Assembly: GCA_016711705.1 (NCBI GenBank)
Contig: JADJSK010000014.1
Coordinates: forward strand, 124,001-188,000
Reading direction: 5' to 3'
Source: Candidatus Brachybacter algidus
Lineage (GTDB): Bacteria; Bacteroidota; Bacteroidia; Chitinophagales; Saprospiraceae
DNA: 64,000 nucleotides
The notes beneath the pieces were generated by a model that worked only from the letters and a program-made list of their open reading frames with translations, had not been told where the DNA came from and made no database searches. This document shows, piece by piece, positions 1 to 7,440 of the stretch (position 1 is the first letter of the stretch; every line of letters starts with the position of its first letter). The position numbers were made by a program, and so were the translations under genes.

Positions 1-83
1 GGACTACTGTCGCGGTCCATCAGCTTCCTCACCCTCATTTATTGATAGAAATTAAGGCGATTGCTTACAAAAAGGTGAAATAA
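1..83 (+). CDS. RidA-family (YjgF/UK114) protein, 3' end only
   Basis: The gene is cut by the left window edge; only the last 26 residues are visible, read in the frame whose first full codon is at 3 and ending at a TAA at 81-83. They read TTVAVHQLPHPHLLIEIKAI and a short basic tail. This matches the usual C-terminus of RidA-family enamine/imine deaminases, where an Arg-Thr-Thr-Val strand is followed by a Leu-Pro turn and a Glu-Ile-(Lys/Glu)-Ala-(Ile/Val)-Ala strand. Family members hydrolyse reactive 2-aminoacrylate-type intermediates in the cytosol. The active-site Arg would lie in the codon straddling the edge and cannot be confirmed. The call rests on a short tail only. Confidence 0.55.
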   Translation, partial: TTVAVHQLPHPHLLIEIKAIAYKKVK

Positions 84-568
84 TCTAAATATAAGTTGAT
101 TTTTTTGCTGAGATCTTTATGGCAGTAGGGTTCATCGTAATATTGCAATATTACAATTGATAGGATCTGACCATAAAATTTTCTTAGATAAATTCTTGCT
201 GAGCTTTATGATTATTTTTGGTGAGAGTGTTATGGTAGTAGGGTTCATCGTAATATTGCAATATTACAATTCATAGGATCTGATCATAATATTTTCTTTG
301 ATAAATTCTTGCTGATTTTTATGATTATTTTTGGTGAGAGTGTTATGACAGTAGGGTTCATCGTAATATTGCAATATTACAATTAAGAGCGTATGATCAT
401 AAAGTTTTCTTTGATAAATTCTTGCTTATCTTTTTAGTGTTTTGCAGAGACAAATATCATTAAATAAAATCAGAAGGCCTATTTATACAATATCTCTATA
501 TTAAATACTCCAAATCTTTCTCCCACAAAAAAAGTTAACAGCCAATGACCAACAGCTAAAAGCCATAC
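84..568. other. Non-coding stretch dominated by a tandem repeat
   Basis: No convincing gene on either strand. Most of the interval is the three-copy 113-bp tandem repeat described separately. The right part (about 436-568) is AT-rich sequence without recognisable structure, ending in short phrases (cagccaatgaccaacagcta) of the kind seen in the heptamer-rich spacers elsewhere in the window. Confidence 0.6.
105..435. repeat. 113-bp tandem repeat, about 3 copies, each with an 18-bp palindrome
   Basis: Three head-to-tail copies with exactly 113 bp between equivalent points. Each carries the perfect palindrome GTAATATTGCAATATTAC at 137-154, 250-267 and 363-380, preceded by TTCATC and followed by AAT. 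The rest of the unit (a GATTATTTTTGGTGAGAGTG stretch and a TTCTTTGATAAATTCTTGCT stretch) is also shared with a few substitutions; the first copy lacks the GATTATTTTTGG part. A symmetric AT-rich site of this size could bind a dimeric winged-helix repressor, but that is a guess. Two further single copies of the palindrome lie at 7128 and 7405. Confidence 0.85.
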
Positions 569-2945
569 TTACCTCACTACCGTCACATCTCCTTTAAACG
601 TCTTTGTCTTCCCATCCAAAAATTCTACAATAGCAAACCAGGCAAAGACGCCACCTTCAACTTCCTTACCGCGAAAACTACCATCCCAACCCTGGTCATT
701 CTTTAGGAGCAAACTGCAATTCCTCAAAGACCTGCGCACCCCAGCGGTTGTAAACTTTGAACGAAAGTATCTTAGTAACTTCAGGTCCTGCCACGATGGA
801 AAATATGTCATTGATGCCGTCATTGTTCGGGCTGAAGACATTCGGTACGAAAACCCTGCGGCTTTCATCCACTCTGATGGTCAGTGAATCTGAAGTGACA
901 CAACCATCTATTGAAGTGATGCTTGCTACATAAGTGGTTTGAAGGAAAGGTCTTGCCACAGGATTTGGACAGTCATTGCAACTTAGACCTGTTGGTGGAT
1001 TCCATTTGATGTCATCAATAATAATATTGGAATTCGAAGCGAGTTGTATTTCATCTGAAAGTTTGATTGTGACATCATCATTTATAGACAATGTAGGGAT
1101 GATCTTCCCGGTCAACAAGGCCTGTGTCGTATCGATACAGCCATTGCCGTCCTTCATTGAAATAAGGTATTGTCCGTCCTGCAATCCTTCAAAAGTTAAT
1201 TCTTTTTCGAAAGTCCCATTGTTCAATTTAAACTCGTATGGAATGATGCCGCCCGCAGAATTAACTACTTTGATTGAACCAGTATTCAATCCATCACAAT
1301 TGGGATCGACCGTTGTAAATTGTAAAGATAAAGACGGTGGTTCATTAATATTAATCACGTAAAACAATGGACATCCATTGACATCTGATAGAGTCACATT
1401 ATAATCTCCTGCTGCGAGTCCTGATATATTTTTCGTCAAACTTCCATCTGGCCAAAGATAGGAATATGGCTGCGTACCGCCAGTCATATTTACATTAATC
1501 GATCCGTTTTGGCCTCCATTACAACTGACATTATATCCACTGAAATCAGAAACATCTGCAGTCGCAGCCAACGCTAATGGTTCGTTAACTGTACCGATAA
1601 TAATTACATCATTGCCGAATCCATCTGTTACCGTTATAAGATAAGTACCAGAACCAAGTCCTGTGATGATCTCATCTTGATTGATATTTGACAGCATCCC
1701 CTGCCCGTTGATCGTACTATTAACTTTCCGCCAATTATAAACAAATGGTGGAGTCCCTTGCTGAATAGAAAAAGTAAGCGTTCCGTTTTTATCTCCAAAG
1801 CATTTGGCTGATTCCGGAACTGATGAACCTTTCATTTCACAAACTACTAAATTTAAACTCAAATTGACGATGGAGTCGCATCCCTGATCATTTTGTATCA
1901 TCTCTGTAAAATCACCTGTCTGAAAATAAGGTGTCGTTCCGATATATATACTGTCACCGTCACAAATATTGAGAGCTATATTAGCAATATTGGCATTCGT
2001 CTGAGTTAGAGAAATATGTACCAAACTATCGCAACCGTGTTGGTCAGTGTATTTATAATCATATTCACCGGGTGCATCTACTTGCGTATTTTCATCGACA
2101 ATATAAATGCCGCCTTCACATATTGTTGCATCGATATTTGTATTGACATTTCCCATCACAGTTACCGTTTTGCAGGATGGTGGAGCCTTGTCGCAGACGT
2201 TGGAAGCGGTCACACAGACTTCATACATGCCTTCCTTAGGCCATGTAATATTGATATCCTGGCCTCCATTTGGGATGTCAACACCATTCACTGTCCAATC
2301 AAAAATGGTAGCACCGACATCTCCTGAAGTTGTAAAATGGTCCAACTCATTAAAACAAGTAACACTCGGCCCATCGATAACACCTGAAGTAGAAAGGGGG
2401 GCCACTTGTGTGCTTCCTTCCAATACATCAAAAGTCCAGTCACAAACCGATCCATTACTTCCATCCATTACGATGTAATAATATTGCCCTATGGTCAAAG
2501 GGACAATATTCTGAAATATGGCGGAAGTATTTTCTGCCACAGCAGTATTCGCTCCTCCTCGGCAATTACTCACCAATTTATAATTTTTGCAATCAATCCC
2601 TTCATAGATGCCTAATTCAAGACCACGTTTCTGCGTACAATTCGAGACACTCATTCGGATTTTGAGATCTACGCTGCCTGCTATAAACGCGATCCACTTT
2701 GCATTGTGTAAATAGGTTGTACAAAATCCTGGAGGTGCTTCACCTTGTCCTCCTGTGCCATTTCTGCCTGTATAGCCATCTATATCACAAATGATGCACG
2801 CTTGTTTGCAGAATGAAGTCATAGTGGGAGGGTCTGTACATGGCTTGGGTTGGGCGAATGCTATTGATCCTTGTATTAGAATAATGAAAAGCAAGAGTAT
2901 CTTGGTAATCGGATTGCTGGCCAAATTAAGATTGCAAGAATGCAT
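569..2945 (-). pseudogene. T9SS type B adhesin-like protein, frameshifted near the C-terminus
   Basis: A secreted cell-surface protein. The main frame (696-2945, 749 codons) starts with a signal peptide (MHSCNL.. to ..SIAFAQ). It continues with a PKD-like segment around residues 190-265, cysteine-rich repeats ending in GCDS, three SprB-like repeats (about 380-660, each with NG(T/S)I and a PP(F/Y) or QPYSYLW core), and the gliding-motility-associated type B sorting domain with VFVPNVFSPNNDGINDIFS. That domain breaks at a TGA at 696-698. Its missing end (NDQGWDGSFRGK to the final VTVVR) is intact in the next frame down to 569, so one base was gained, or two lost, around 696-706. It is either a recent inactivation of T9SS sorting or an assembly error. 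No homopolymer lies at the site. The family moves through the outer membrane by T9SS and is anchored or released there. Confidence 0.8.
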
Positions 2946-3463
2946 AAAAAATATGTTTACGTTCTAAAAATCGAAATGGTTATAGAAGTAATTGCATGCT
3001 GTGTGTTAAAAGTAACCATTTTTAAAAGCTTAGACGGAGTTTTTATGTTTTTCCTTCAATAAATGATGATAATGTGTAATCAGTAATCAGTAATCAGTGG
3101 TCAATGGTCAGTATCGGTAATCAGTAATTGGTAATAACGCCAAGATTCAAATTACTTTTTACTCTATTTTTTATGCTTATAAAATCAGTGTAATCATGAA
3201 ATCCTGTTAATCCCTGCCTTTGTTGGCAGGCAAGCGTGATTCTGAAAGATGGATATCATTCAACAGTAATCAGAAATACAAAATTAAAAGTAGGGCTTAT
3301 TCATTCAACATTTAATCCTGTATCTAGAGCTGGACTTCCGTTTCTCTATAGCATCCAACATTCAGCATCCAAAATACTGCATTTCTAAAATCATTGCCTG
3401 GCCACCAGACCTTGCGCAACTGCCAATTCTTACTGTTCGCTGTTTACAGTTTGCTGTTCACTT
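2946..3463. other. Non-coding spacer with heptamer repeats
   Basis: No supported gene. About 3076-3135 contains a degenerate AATCAGT heptamer array (taatcagtaatcagtaatca). A short inverted repeat CTGCC/GGCAG lies near 3214-3230. The rest is AT-rich and unstructured to the eye. It separates the divergent/tandem minus-strand units on either side. Confidence 0.5.
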
Positions 3464-4498
3464 CTAATCAAAATGCTGCCACCCCTGCGCCTTCAACCTA
3501 TGAAAATTCCCCCCCGAAGTCTCCAGCATTATGCCATCTTTCTCCGGTAAAATTGTGCCTATTAAGTAAACATCATCCAGGAATTGAAGCTTATCTATAT
3601 CTTCAGGGTCCAATGTGAAAAGTAATTCATAGTCTTCACCACCATTCAAAGCGCAAGTGATAGGATCCATCCGGAATTTCACTGCAAGTTCCTCCGTCAT
3701 GGTATGAAGCGGCACTTTAGCTTCCTCAATCACCGCACCAACCTTAGATTGTCGACAGATGTGGAAGACCTCAGAAGCAAGGCCGTCAGATATATCGATC
3801 ATAGAAGTTGGCTTGACACCGGCTTTTTTGAGCATATTGATGATGTCACCACGAGCTTCAGGCTTTAATTGTCTACCCACAACATATGCGTTGTCGGCAA
3901 GTTCGGGTTTGATTCCGGGATTGTCGAGGAACAATGCTTTTTCTCTTTCTAAGATCTGAATTCCTATAAATGCTGCACCAAGATCACCTGTCACACATAT
4001 TAAATCGCCTAGTTGCGCAGTATTTCTATATACAATGTCTTCTTTTAATGCCCTTCCGATCGCAGTGACACTTATGATCAGTCCTTTGTTTGAAGAGGAT
4101 GTATCGCCTCCTACGAGATCTACTTTGTAGTGTTTACATGCAGCTTTAATTCCGTCATACAGTTCATCCAGGCTTTCAAGACTGAATCTGTTGGAAACAC
4201 CTATAGACACCGTGATTTGTTCTGGTATAGCATTCATGGCATAAATATCAGAAAGATTGACCACAACTGCTTTATATCCCAGGTGCTTCAATGGTGTGTA
4301 CATTAAGTCGAAATGTATATTTTCGATCAGCAAATCTGTACTAACTACGATCTGCCCTTCTTTATACTCGATCACTGCTGCATCGTCTCCGATGGACTTG
4401 ACAGTGGATTCATTGACTGTTTCAAATCCTTCCACTAGTCTGTTGATTAATTCAAATTCACCGAGTGAACCAAGTTCTGTCCTTTTTTCTTCTGGCAT
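3464..4498 (-). CDS. thiL: Thiamine-monophosphate kinase ThiL
   Basis: ThiL phosphorylates thiamine monophosphate with ATP to make thiamine diphosphate, the last step of thiamine cofactor synthesis, in the cytosol. The 344 residues match the usual family length (about 320-350). Visible motifs are the N-terminal GEFELI (13-18), the Mg/ATP-binding GDDAA (37-41), STDLLIENIHF (53-63), NLSDIYAMNA (81-90), VGGDTSSS (129-136) and the later DISDGLASE, all in the order of the AIR-synthase-like fold. The ATG follows immediately after the stop codon of the upstream pseudouridine synthase (TAG at 4499-4501), so translation is probably coupled and the two genes share a transcript. No oddities in the sequence. 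Confidence 0.95.
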   Translation of the reverse strand: MPEEKRTELGSLGEFELINRLVEGFETVNESTVKSIGDDAAVIEYKEGQIVVSTDLLIENIHFDLMYTPLKHLGYKAVVVNLSDIYAMNAIPEQITVSIGVSNRFSLESLDELYDGIKAACKHYKVDLVGGDTSSSNKGLIISVTAIGRALKEDIVYRNTAQLGDLICVTGDLGAAFIGIQILEREKALFLDNPGIKPELADNAYVVGRQLKPEARGDIINMLKKAGVKPTSMIDISDGLASEVFHICRQSKVGAVIEEAKVPLHTMTEELAVKFRMDPITCALNGGEDYELLFTLDPEDIDKLQFLDDVYLIGTILPEKDGIMLETSGGNFHRLKAQGWQHFD

Positions 4499-5176
4499 CT
4501 ATTTTTTGTTGATGAATTCATTACACGCCTGCCAAAGTGAATCTTCGGGCAATGGTGCTTCGAAAGTATTTTCTTCATTACTCACCGGATGTTTGAAAGA
4601 TAGTTTCCAGGCATGTAAACTAATGCTTCTGTCTTTATTTCCTCTTCGAGCTCCATATTTCACATCGCCTTTGATCGGACAGCCGACTGATGCCAACTGT
4701 GCCCTGATCTGGTGGTGTTTTCCGGTGACCGGCTTTAACTGGACTAAAGTATAAGTAGTTGTCTTGCCTAAAACTTTATAATGCGTCACAGCAAGATTTT
4801 CAGTGTCTGCGTCAGCATCTTCTTTAGTGTGGGATTTATTATTCTTTTTTGGAGAAGGGTCTATTTGATGGATCAGCGTTCCTTCTGTTTCGGGCATTTC
4901 CTTTTCTACCAATGCAAGATAAGTTTTCTCTACCTTCCTCGTTTTGAATAAATTGCTCAATTGTGCTGCAGAAGCAGGTTTTTTCGCAAGCAATATTAAT
5001 CCGGATACTGGTCGATCCAACCTATGCACCAAATATAATTTATGGTGAAAATATTTTTCTGACATGTCGAGGAGGCTGGTATCACCCGTCTTATCAGGTT
5101 GTACCGGTTGGCCAGACAGTTTGTTAATCACACAAAATTGGTGATTCTTTACTAAAACTTGTTCGCTAAATTGCAT
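4499..5176 (-). CDS. RluA-family pseudouridine synthase
   Basis: An RNA pseudouridine synthase that isomerises specific uridines in rRNA or tRNA. The catalytic motif HRLDRPVSG lies at residues 51-59, with the nucleophile Asp54. KTYLAL (strand after the active site) and the C-terminal KHHQIRAQLA segment are also present. At 225 residues with no S4 domain it resembles the short RluA/TruC-type proteins (E. coli TruC acts on tRNA U65), but the target cannot be told from sequence. A low-complexity basic/acidic insert (PSPKKNNKSHTKEDADADTE) sits mid-protein. Its ATG overlaps the TAA of the small upstream gene by one base, and its stop abuts thiL, so the three genes form an operon. Confidence 0.9.
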   Translation of the reverse strand: MQFSEQVLVKNHQFCVINKLSGQPVQPDKTGDTSLLDMSEKYFHHKLYLVHRLDRPVSGLILLAKKPASAAQLSNLFKTRKVEKTYLALVEKEMPETEGTLIHQIDPSPKKNNKSHTKEDADADTENLAVTHYKVLGKTTTYTLVQLKPVTGKHHQIRAQLASVGCPIKGDVKYGARRGNKDRSISLHAWKLSFKHPVSNEENTFEAPLPEDSLWQACNEFINKK

Positions 5177-5349
5177 TATTTGATTTCTTCGTAATCTGTG
5201 TATTCTTTGCCGGATTTTCCGGAAGAACTGTTTTGTTGTGGTGCTTGTTGGCTTCTGCGCTCGATCTCATTCTTTGCACCATTGAGTAATCCGATCTTAT
5301 ATAGTCTATAAAATGTATAGATAATGGCAAATAAAAATAAATACTTCAA
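5176..5349 (-). CDS. Small membrane protein, DUF4834-like
   Basis: A 57-codon gene that standard ATG-only calling misses. It reads from a TTG at 5347-5349 (KYLFLFAIIYTFYRLYKIGL follows the start) to a TAA at 5176-5178. It has one N-terminal hydrophobic segment, then a basic hinge (KNEIERRSQQ), a Gln/Ser/Gly-rich linker and an acidic Tyr-rich tail (KEYTDYEEIK). This layout fits the DUF4834 family of short Bacteroidota inner-membrane proteins of unknown function. The TAA overlaps the ATG of the pseudouridine synthase (TAATG), typical of translational coupling. An in-frame TAA at 5356-5358 limits the start to this TTG or the adjacent ATT. Confidence 0.65.
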   Translation of the reverse strand: MKYLFLFAIIYTFYRLYKIGLLNGAKNEIERRSQQAPQQNSSSGKSGKEYTDYEEIK

Positions 5350-5404
5350 AATGAATTATTATAGTGAAATACAAATTTAACCCTATTTAATCAAAACAGT
5401 TGAC

Positions 5405-6952
5405 TTAAAGCTGAAAGTTATTTTTATCAACTTCTGTAGGACTTCCAACTAAGCTGGGTTTTTTCTTAAATCCTGCCGCCAATAATTTGATTTTAACTTT
5501 TTCGGAATGCCATATCAATGCAGTAAATGCAAGAATGAGAATCAGTCCAATTATTAGAAGAATTACAAGGTGTGGAGCCCAAATACTTCTTATTTGCCAG
5601 AATGCAAGTTGCATGACGACTGCCACTGCCAACCAGAAAAACATGAGTCCAATTTGATAAGGAACTGCCATATGTTTTCTGCCTGCGATGTAACAGATCA
5701 ATGTTATTGAAAAATAACAAATCAATGTTGCATAAGCTGAACCAATATAACCAAGTCTAGGGATAAGTAGCCAATTAAAGAATAATGTGAGAATAGCCCC
5801 AACGATAGCGATAAAGGCTCCGGTCAGCGTTTTGTCTTTTAATCTGTACCAAATTGAAACATTGAAATATAAACCTGAAAAGATATTTGCCAAGAGCAAA
5901 ACTGGCACTATAGCTAAGCCTTCATAATATTTAGGGCCAATAAATATTTTAAAAACATCTATAAATAAAGTTACCGCCAGAAAACCGTAAAGGCTAAATA
6001 TCAAATAATATTTCGCTACATCAGCGTAAGTCTTGGTTGAATCTTTGTTTGCGGATTCTCTGAAAAAGAATGGTTCAGCAGCATATCGAAATGCCTGGGT
6101 AAATAGTGCGATCAACATTGCCAGTCTGTAATTGGCACCGTATATTCCAAGTTGGAATTCATTTTCGGCTAGTGTGCCGTTGAGAAACCATTTTAAAATG
6201 ATTCTTCCAAACATTTCATTGAACATAGCGACGAGGCTAACGATGACGAGCGGCCAGGAATATTTGATCATGCGATTCAATAATTTCCAGTCTACATTTC
6301 CAAGTCCTTTGAAATATTTACCCAATAAAATAGAGGAAGTAAGTGAACCGAAGACTTGAGCAAGAAAAATATAGGCAATGATAAATTCTGGATCGAACCA
6401 GAAAGTGATTAGACTTACATTTTTGGCATAAAGCCATGGGCAAACGATGACGAAAAATATATTAAAAACGACATTGACAAATATATTGAACAACCTCGTC
6501 GTCGCGAATTGCTTTGCCTTCCCTTCAAATCGTAATCTTGAGAGTGGTATTTCACAAAAGGCATCCAACATCATAATGCCTGCCAATAATCTGAAATAAA
6601 CTTCCTCTCCGGCATATCCAAGTGCAGGTGCTATCCATGGTGCAGCAAAGAAAATAATCAATGCCAAAAATATAGATATACTAAAAACTGTGGTCAGGGA
6701 ATTGTCGAAGGCTGCCTTATCATGTTCCTTTTCTTTACCAAACCTGAAGTAAGATGCCTCCATTCGGCAGGTAAAAAGTATGAGCAGCATGCCGGTATAA
6801 GCCATCAACTCTGTAAGATGGCCCATTTTAGGAATGTCAATGATGACTGAGTAAGTGTACATCGGTGTCAGAAAAAAGCTGATAAATCTTCCGACAATAC
6901 TGCTTAATCCATAGTAGATGGTTTCTCCGGCTAGCTTTTTTAATACTGACAT
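5405..6952 (-). CDS. Oligosaccharide flippase family protein (Wzx/MATE-like)
   Basis: A 515-residue multi-pass inner-membrane protein with about 12-14 hydrophobic segments. It begins with MSVLKKLAGETIYYGLSSIVGRF, the usual start of the polysaccharide biosynthesis/Wzx branch of the MVF superfamily. Members flip lipid-linked oligosaccharides across the inner membrane for O-antigen, capsule or exopolysaccharide assembly. Other conserved traits are an early Arg/Glu-rich loop (CRMEASYFRFGKEKEHDK) and the RLNI-like turn near residue 150. A charged cytosolic tail (KVKIKLLAAGFKKKP) closes the protein. No polysaccharide genes lie beside it, so the substrate is unknown. A TATCTTTG -7 box on the minus strand at 6960-6967 lies only 7 nt upstream of the ATG, implying a nearly leaderless mRNA. 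Confidence 0.85.
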   Translation of the reverse strand: MSVLKKLAGETIYYGLSSIVGRFISFFLTPMYTYSVIIDIPKMGHLTELMAYTGMLLILFTCRMEASYFRFGKEKEHDKAAFDNSLTTVFSISIFLALIIFFAAPWIAPALGYAGEEVYFRLLAGIMMLDAFCEIPLSRLRFEGKAKQFATTRLFNIFVNVVFNIFFVIVCPWLYAKNVSLITFWFDPEFIIAYIFLAQVFGSLTSSILLGKYFKGLGNVDWKLLNRMIKYSWPLVIVSLVAMFNEMFGRIILKWFLNGTLAENEFQLGIYGANYRLAMLIALFTQAFRYAAEPFFFRESANKDSTKTYADVAKYYLIFSLYGFLAVTLFIDVFKIFIGPKYYEGLAIVPVLLLANIFSGLYFNVSIWYRLKDKTLTGAFIAIVGAILTLFFNWLLIPRLGYIGSAYATLICYFSITLICYIAGRKHMAVPYQIGLMFFWLAVAVVMQLAFWQIRSIWAPHLVILLIIGLILILAFTALIWHSEKVKIKLLAAGFKKKPSLVGSPTEVDKNNFQL

Positions 6953-7127
6953 TGTGGGTCAAAGATATAGAAAAAGACAATCTATGATACTGATGCAAAC
7001 GAAAACATCCGACGCCGTAATCGAAGATACGCAAAGGAGTGTCGTTTAATGGGTCAAATAAATCTTACGGCGATGTTAATTTAGGTTGATAAAAATTAGG
7101 AAAATCGTTGTTATTATTGGCTTCATC

Positions 7128-7145
7128 GTAATATTGCAATATTAC
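7128..7145. repeat. Dispersed 18-bp palindrome, copy 4
   Basis: Perfect palindrome GTAATATTGCAATATTAC with the same asymmetric flanks (TTCATC before, AAT after) as the copies inside the 113-bp tandem repeat, in the same orientation. It lies about 175 bp upstream of the flippase start codon. Confidence 0.9.
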
Positions 7146-7404
7146 AATAGAGCCTTTTGAAGCCATTTGACTTTTATATTAAAAAGTGTTACTAATGCGC
7201 TGCAAAACATCCGACGACGCTTGAATTTTCAGCAGCTTAATTTTTGAGATGATAAATATGATGGAACTGATACGTCGCATGGCGTTAACATTGATAATCA
7301 TGCGTTTAAATTCACGATGAACTCCGAAGAGTCGTTTGATGGCTCCAAGACATCTGACAGCTTCATGATTTGTAAAGCTAAAGTGTTGCTATCATTGGTT
7401 CATC

Positions 7405-7422
7405 GTAATATTGCAATATTAC
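7405..7422. repeat. Dispersed 18-bp palindrome, copy 5
   Basis: Same perfect palindrome and flanks as copy 4. It ends 18 bp before the stop codon of the GH78 gene on the minus strand, so it could also form a hairpin in the 3' end of that transcript. Confidence 0.9.
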
Positions 7423-7440
7423 AATTGAGTTAATAATAAT

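Larger units (their letters stand above)
6953..7440. other. Non-coding spacer with two copies of the 18-bp palindrome
   Basis: No supported gene. The interval contains two loosely similar halves: each has an AAAACATCCGACG phrase (near 7002 and 7206), a stretch resembling GGCG(A)TGTTAA, and ends in TTCATC plus the 18-bp palindrome (7128-7145 and 7405-7422). It therefore looks like a diverged tandem duplication of roughly 200-280 bp related to the repeat at the left end of the window. Confidence 0.55.

Noticed and set aside
105..435. Possible CRISPR array
   Set aside because: The 113-bp units are repeated over their whole length; there are no unique spacers and no cas genes.
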